Assembly: GCF_003576645.1 (NCBI RefSeq)
Contig: NC_044920.1
Coordinates: 20,016,684 to 20,080,683, forward strand
DNA length: 64,000 nucleotides
Direction: 5' to 3'
DNA from: Ipomoea triloba
Lineage: Eukaryota; Streptophyta; Magnoliopsida; Solanales; Convolvulaceae
Position numbers and translations under genes: made by a program. Below, in pieces: positions 61,129 to 64,000 of the stretch. A model generated the notes under the pieces. That model did not search any database, had not been told where the DNA came from, and saw only the letters and a list, made by a program, of their open reading frames with translations. Within the stretch, counting starts at the first letter, position 1; every line of letters begins with the position of its first letter.

Positions 61129-63060
61129 TATTGTGTTTTGAGTTGGGATTTGAGGAAGTTTTGTAAAGAATAATAAATGGTTGGTTAGAATTTTCGAGGC
61201 TCATAATAGAGAGAGAGTAACTGAAGTACATAATACTACCAATGTAAATTATGTAAAGGACAAATTCGTATGCCATAAAAATTGCCTGTGGGCTAAATGT
61301 TTACGCATAATGAATCTATCAAAACTGAATGATAGAAATGGAATGGATACGGTTTGGGTATGCTTTTTCCACCCTTAATGACAAAACTACCAAACTATTT
61401 GCTTATACATAATCCCTGTGGGCAAATTATAATCATAGTTTAGTATTTCATCCTAATTAACCCTACAAATATAACAAAATTGCATGTGTGCTAAATTTTG
61501 CCATATAACGTAGAGTTAACTACAAGGTTCTTGCCTAAACTTTATGTGATTAATACTTAATATGTAAATTCAGTAAATTAAAGATGTTGTGGCTACTCTT
61601 TAATTGACCAAAATTAAGCATAATCACAATAGCAAGGATATTTAAAACCTAATCAAACAAATTAAACCAAAACATGATAGAAAATCCTTAGGTATACTCC
61701 CAGGAAAGTTGGTTGGTGCTAAGGCTCCATTAAAAACGAACTCCTTAGATAGAGTAGCGTCGCTAGGGGACTAGTAGCAATATGGCGCTTTCAGCCAGGA
61801 AGGCGTTTTAAGCCAGGCCGGGCCAGAGAACTAGTATTCCTCCCCAAGAAACTTCCCTAAATCATGTGTTCTCATATTTGAAGTAAAATCGTTTGATTGA
61901 TCTAAGAATGTAGATTCACCTAAGGATGAAGCTTTAAATAGGGTAAAACAATGAAGAGTTTTTATGTACTTTAAGGTACTTTGAAATCCTTTAAGGAGTT
62001 AGCACGAATGGAGTATTGACTGAAAGAGTAAGCATATGCATAATCTATTCTTAAAAAGCACTAAATTCACGTAAAAGGCACTAAATTCATGCATAATAAA
62101 CACTTAATTTAGTCCTAAAAGGCTCTAAATTAAATCTTAATGAACATGCATTTCTAAAGACATTATTATAACAATCAAATAATTTTTGCAATAAAATAAA
62201 ACATATATAGCATGGTCAGATTATGCAAACTCATACTCCACAATTAAATATTTAAATTGTAACACTGAATACAATTTAAATTGAATATTCAATATAAAAA
62301 TTAAAATTCAAACAAATTTAAAACTTAATAATTTGTTCAAAATTGAATGATAATTTTTAATATTGACTTCAATTAAACATTCAAGTTGCAACAATTAAAG
62401 CAATTTAAACTAAAATTCAACATTAAAATTCAAACAAATTTAAAACTTAATAATTTGTTCAAAAAATGAATAATAATTTTAATATTGACTTTAGGCAAAA
62501 ATTCAATTGGGTAATTCAAGTGAAGAAGGCCAAATATGATGAAGATTATAATTATTAAAAAAAACTGAAGGTAGCCTAAACCAACACAGGCCCAGAACTG
62601 AATTTTTTTTAAAGAGAGCCCAGGTCCATGATGGTCGCCGGTCACACGCAGCAGCCCGGCGATGGAGGAACCAGCAGCGAAGGAGAGCAGAGTCGCCGGC
62701 GTCGCGTGCAGGAAGAGAAGGCTGCAGCTTCGTCGCCGGGAAAACTCGGCTTCGCCGCCACCTGCAACCATCGACGCAACGCCAGCGCCACCTCCCGCCG
62801 CCGCGTCGTGAACCGACGTGTCAACGTCGCCGCCGTCGTCTCCCTTTGCGTCGCCGTCAGTCCCACGCATCATCGGAAAAGCTTCAATCCGGCCGGCGAA
62901 CAAATACCAGAAGATAGGCTAGCAGCAGACCAAAAAATTTTTCCATGTTTTCTAATGTAATTTTATTTTGTTTGTTCTTTCTTTATGCGAAAAAAAAGAC
63001 AAATTTCAGTAGCCCAAACAAACAAACAAAAATTGCAAATGATGTCCTATACTACTTTAT
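61129..63060. other. probable 5' LTR/leader region of the Copia element
   Basis: Lies upstream of gag on the - strand. AT-rich with a phrase AAAATTCAAACAAATTTAAAAC repeated (about 62298 and 62415), then a GC-rich patch at 62625-62900 with open frames on both strands (157 aa on -, 110 aa on +) that look compositional. LTR ends could not be placed. Confidence 0.4.
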
Positions 63061-63149
63061 AAAGTTGAATGAAAATGATGATCTTGTAGATTCTGTCTTC
63101 CATTGCCAAATGTGATTTTAATGAGCTCGCTTATGAAGGAAGTAATTAT

Positions 63150-63990
63150 TAAACTTGGGCTCTAAATATTGAATATATTTGGCATCTAAGGAATTGAGGC
63201 AAGCCTTTGTTGCTAAGTCACAGAGTACTGATGCCCAGAAGGCACAAGATCTCATTTTCATAGGTCACCACTTTAACCGCAACCTTAAAAGTGAGTATTT
63301 GATTAAAAAGTCTCCATTACGCTATGGAAGTCCTTGAAGGACCATTTCGACCAGTAGTCATCAATTGTCCTCCCTCGGGCACAATTTGACAAATTTAATA
63401 TCAAAGTTTTAAGATTATAAGTCAGTAACGGACTATAATTTAGCTCTGCATAAAATAGTTTCGCAATTAAAACTCTGCAAACAGGAAGTTTTAGAGAAAT
63501 ACTTATTTAAAAATACTATGTATACTTTTCATGCGAGTAACCGTGTACTCTAACAGCAGTATAAGATAACAAATTATGTGAAGCATTCTAAGCTGATTTA
63601 GCACTCATTGTGGCTAAGAAACATAACTACTTGTTGATGAAGAATCAAAATGCATGTGTGATTGGTTTTGCACTGGTGCTTGAAGCACATAATGTTGTCA
63701 GTCGAGTAACTTTATATGGGGTTGAGGTCAAGGTTATAACTGGGGTGATATGAGTTTTGAGCTCAAAATAAGAAGTAAAGCGATCAAGATAATCAATGAC
63801 GACCATACTTATTGAGGCAAAATTCTAGCAAGAGGTTTGCTATCAATGTGGGTGTGAAGGGTATTGGTCCCTACATGCCGCACAACAAAGCATTTGGTGA
63901 TCGAAGAATGAGTCTCAGCTCATCTTGTTGATTCTAGTTTGCCTGAAGCAAATATTGTGATAGATGGTGATGATAACGACATGATGAGGT
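63150..63990 (+). mobile_element. decayed gag-like retroelement fragment
   Basis: Broken + frames resemble a plant retroelement gag of the UBN2 type: VTDYNLALHKIVSQLKLC at about 63426, EVLEKYLFKNTMYTFHAS near 63486, then a segment with LLMKNQNA (about 63630). Many stops. The right end runs off the window. Confidence 0.65.
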
Positions 63991-64000
63991 ATTGATGAAG

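Noticed and set aside
62430..62960. Overlapping 157-, 110- and 74-residue frames
   Set aside because: Frames are open on both strands in a GC-rich patch with no conserved motif; compositional effect in a retroelement leader.

Overview
The window is nuclear DNA of a flowering plant, most likely a eudicot. It is AT-rich, has short GT-AG introns, and is dominated by transposable elements. The two well-preserved host genes encode typical angiosperm proteins. I cannot name the species from sequence alone. No rRNA, functional tRNA or CRISPR was found.

Layout. (1) 1-3,720: an intact nine-exon gene on the + strand for phosphopantothenate-cysteine ligase (coenzyme A synthesis), with one GC-AG intron. 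(2) 4,300-7,300: a dead Copia polymerase fragment, a hAT-like MITE and a TIR element with an internal minisatellite. (3) 7,637-9,821: an intact eight-exon TGA-class bZIP transcription factor on the - strand. (4) 10,000-31,000: gene-poor. It holds a Pack-MULE-like element (11,435-12,584) carrying a broken PPR fragment, a 2.34-kb TIR element (24,338-26,681) with a perfect 9-bp target duplication, several palindromic MITEs, SINEs, and the 3' end of a LINE. (5) 31,300-34,050: a T/G-rich, strand-asymmetric tract of old ~100-bp tandem repeats. (6) 35,000-39,700: three copies of one AP2/ERF gene on the - strand, all apparently dead, plus a ~215-bp tandem repeat. (7) 41,900-58,200: a locus built by segmental duplication. 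It holds three intact copies, and one copy that lost its whole coding region, of a small gene encoding a 68-81 residue protein I do not recognise. The ends of this protein are conserved, with EAY.MRK near the start and GCFP.M.KKVHPSA near the end. (8) 59,190-64,000: a truncated Copia element on the - strand and remains of a second gag-like sequence.

How the parts may relate. Two of the three intact small genes, and the coding-less copy, lie downstream of repeated inverted CGTCA-N4-TGACG sites. TGACG is the established core bound by TGA bZIP factors, and a TGA factor gene lies in the same window. A regulatory link is inference only. Paralogous segments in this locus act as empty sites for three insertions (43,537; 45,294; 53,150), so the order of events can be read from the sequence.
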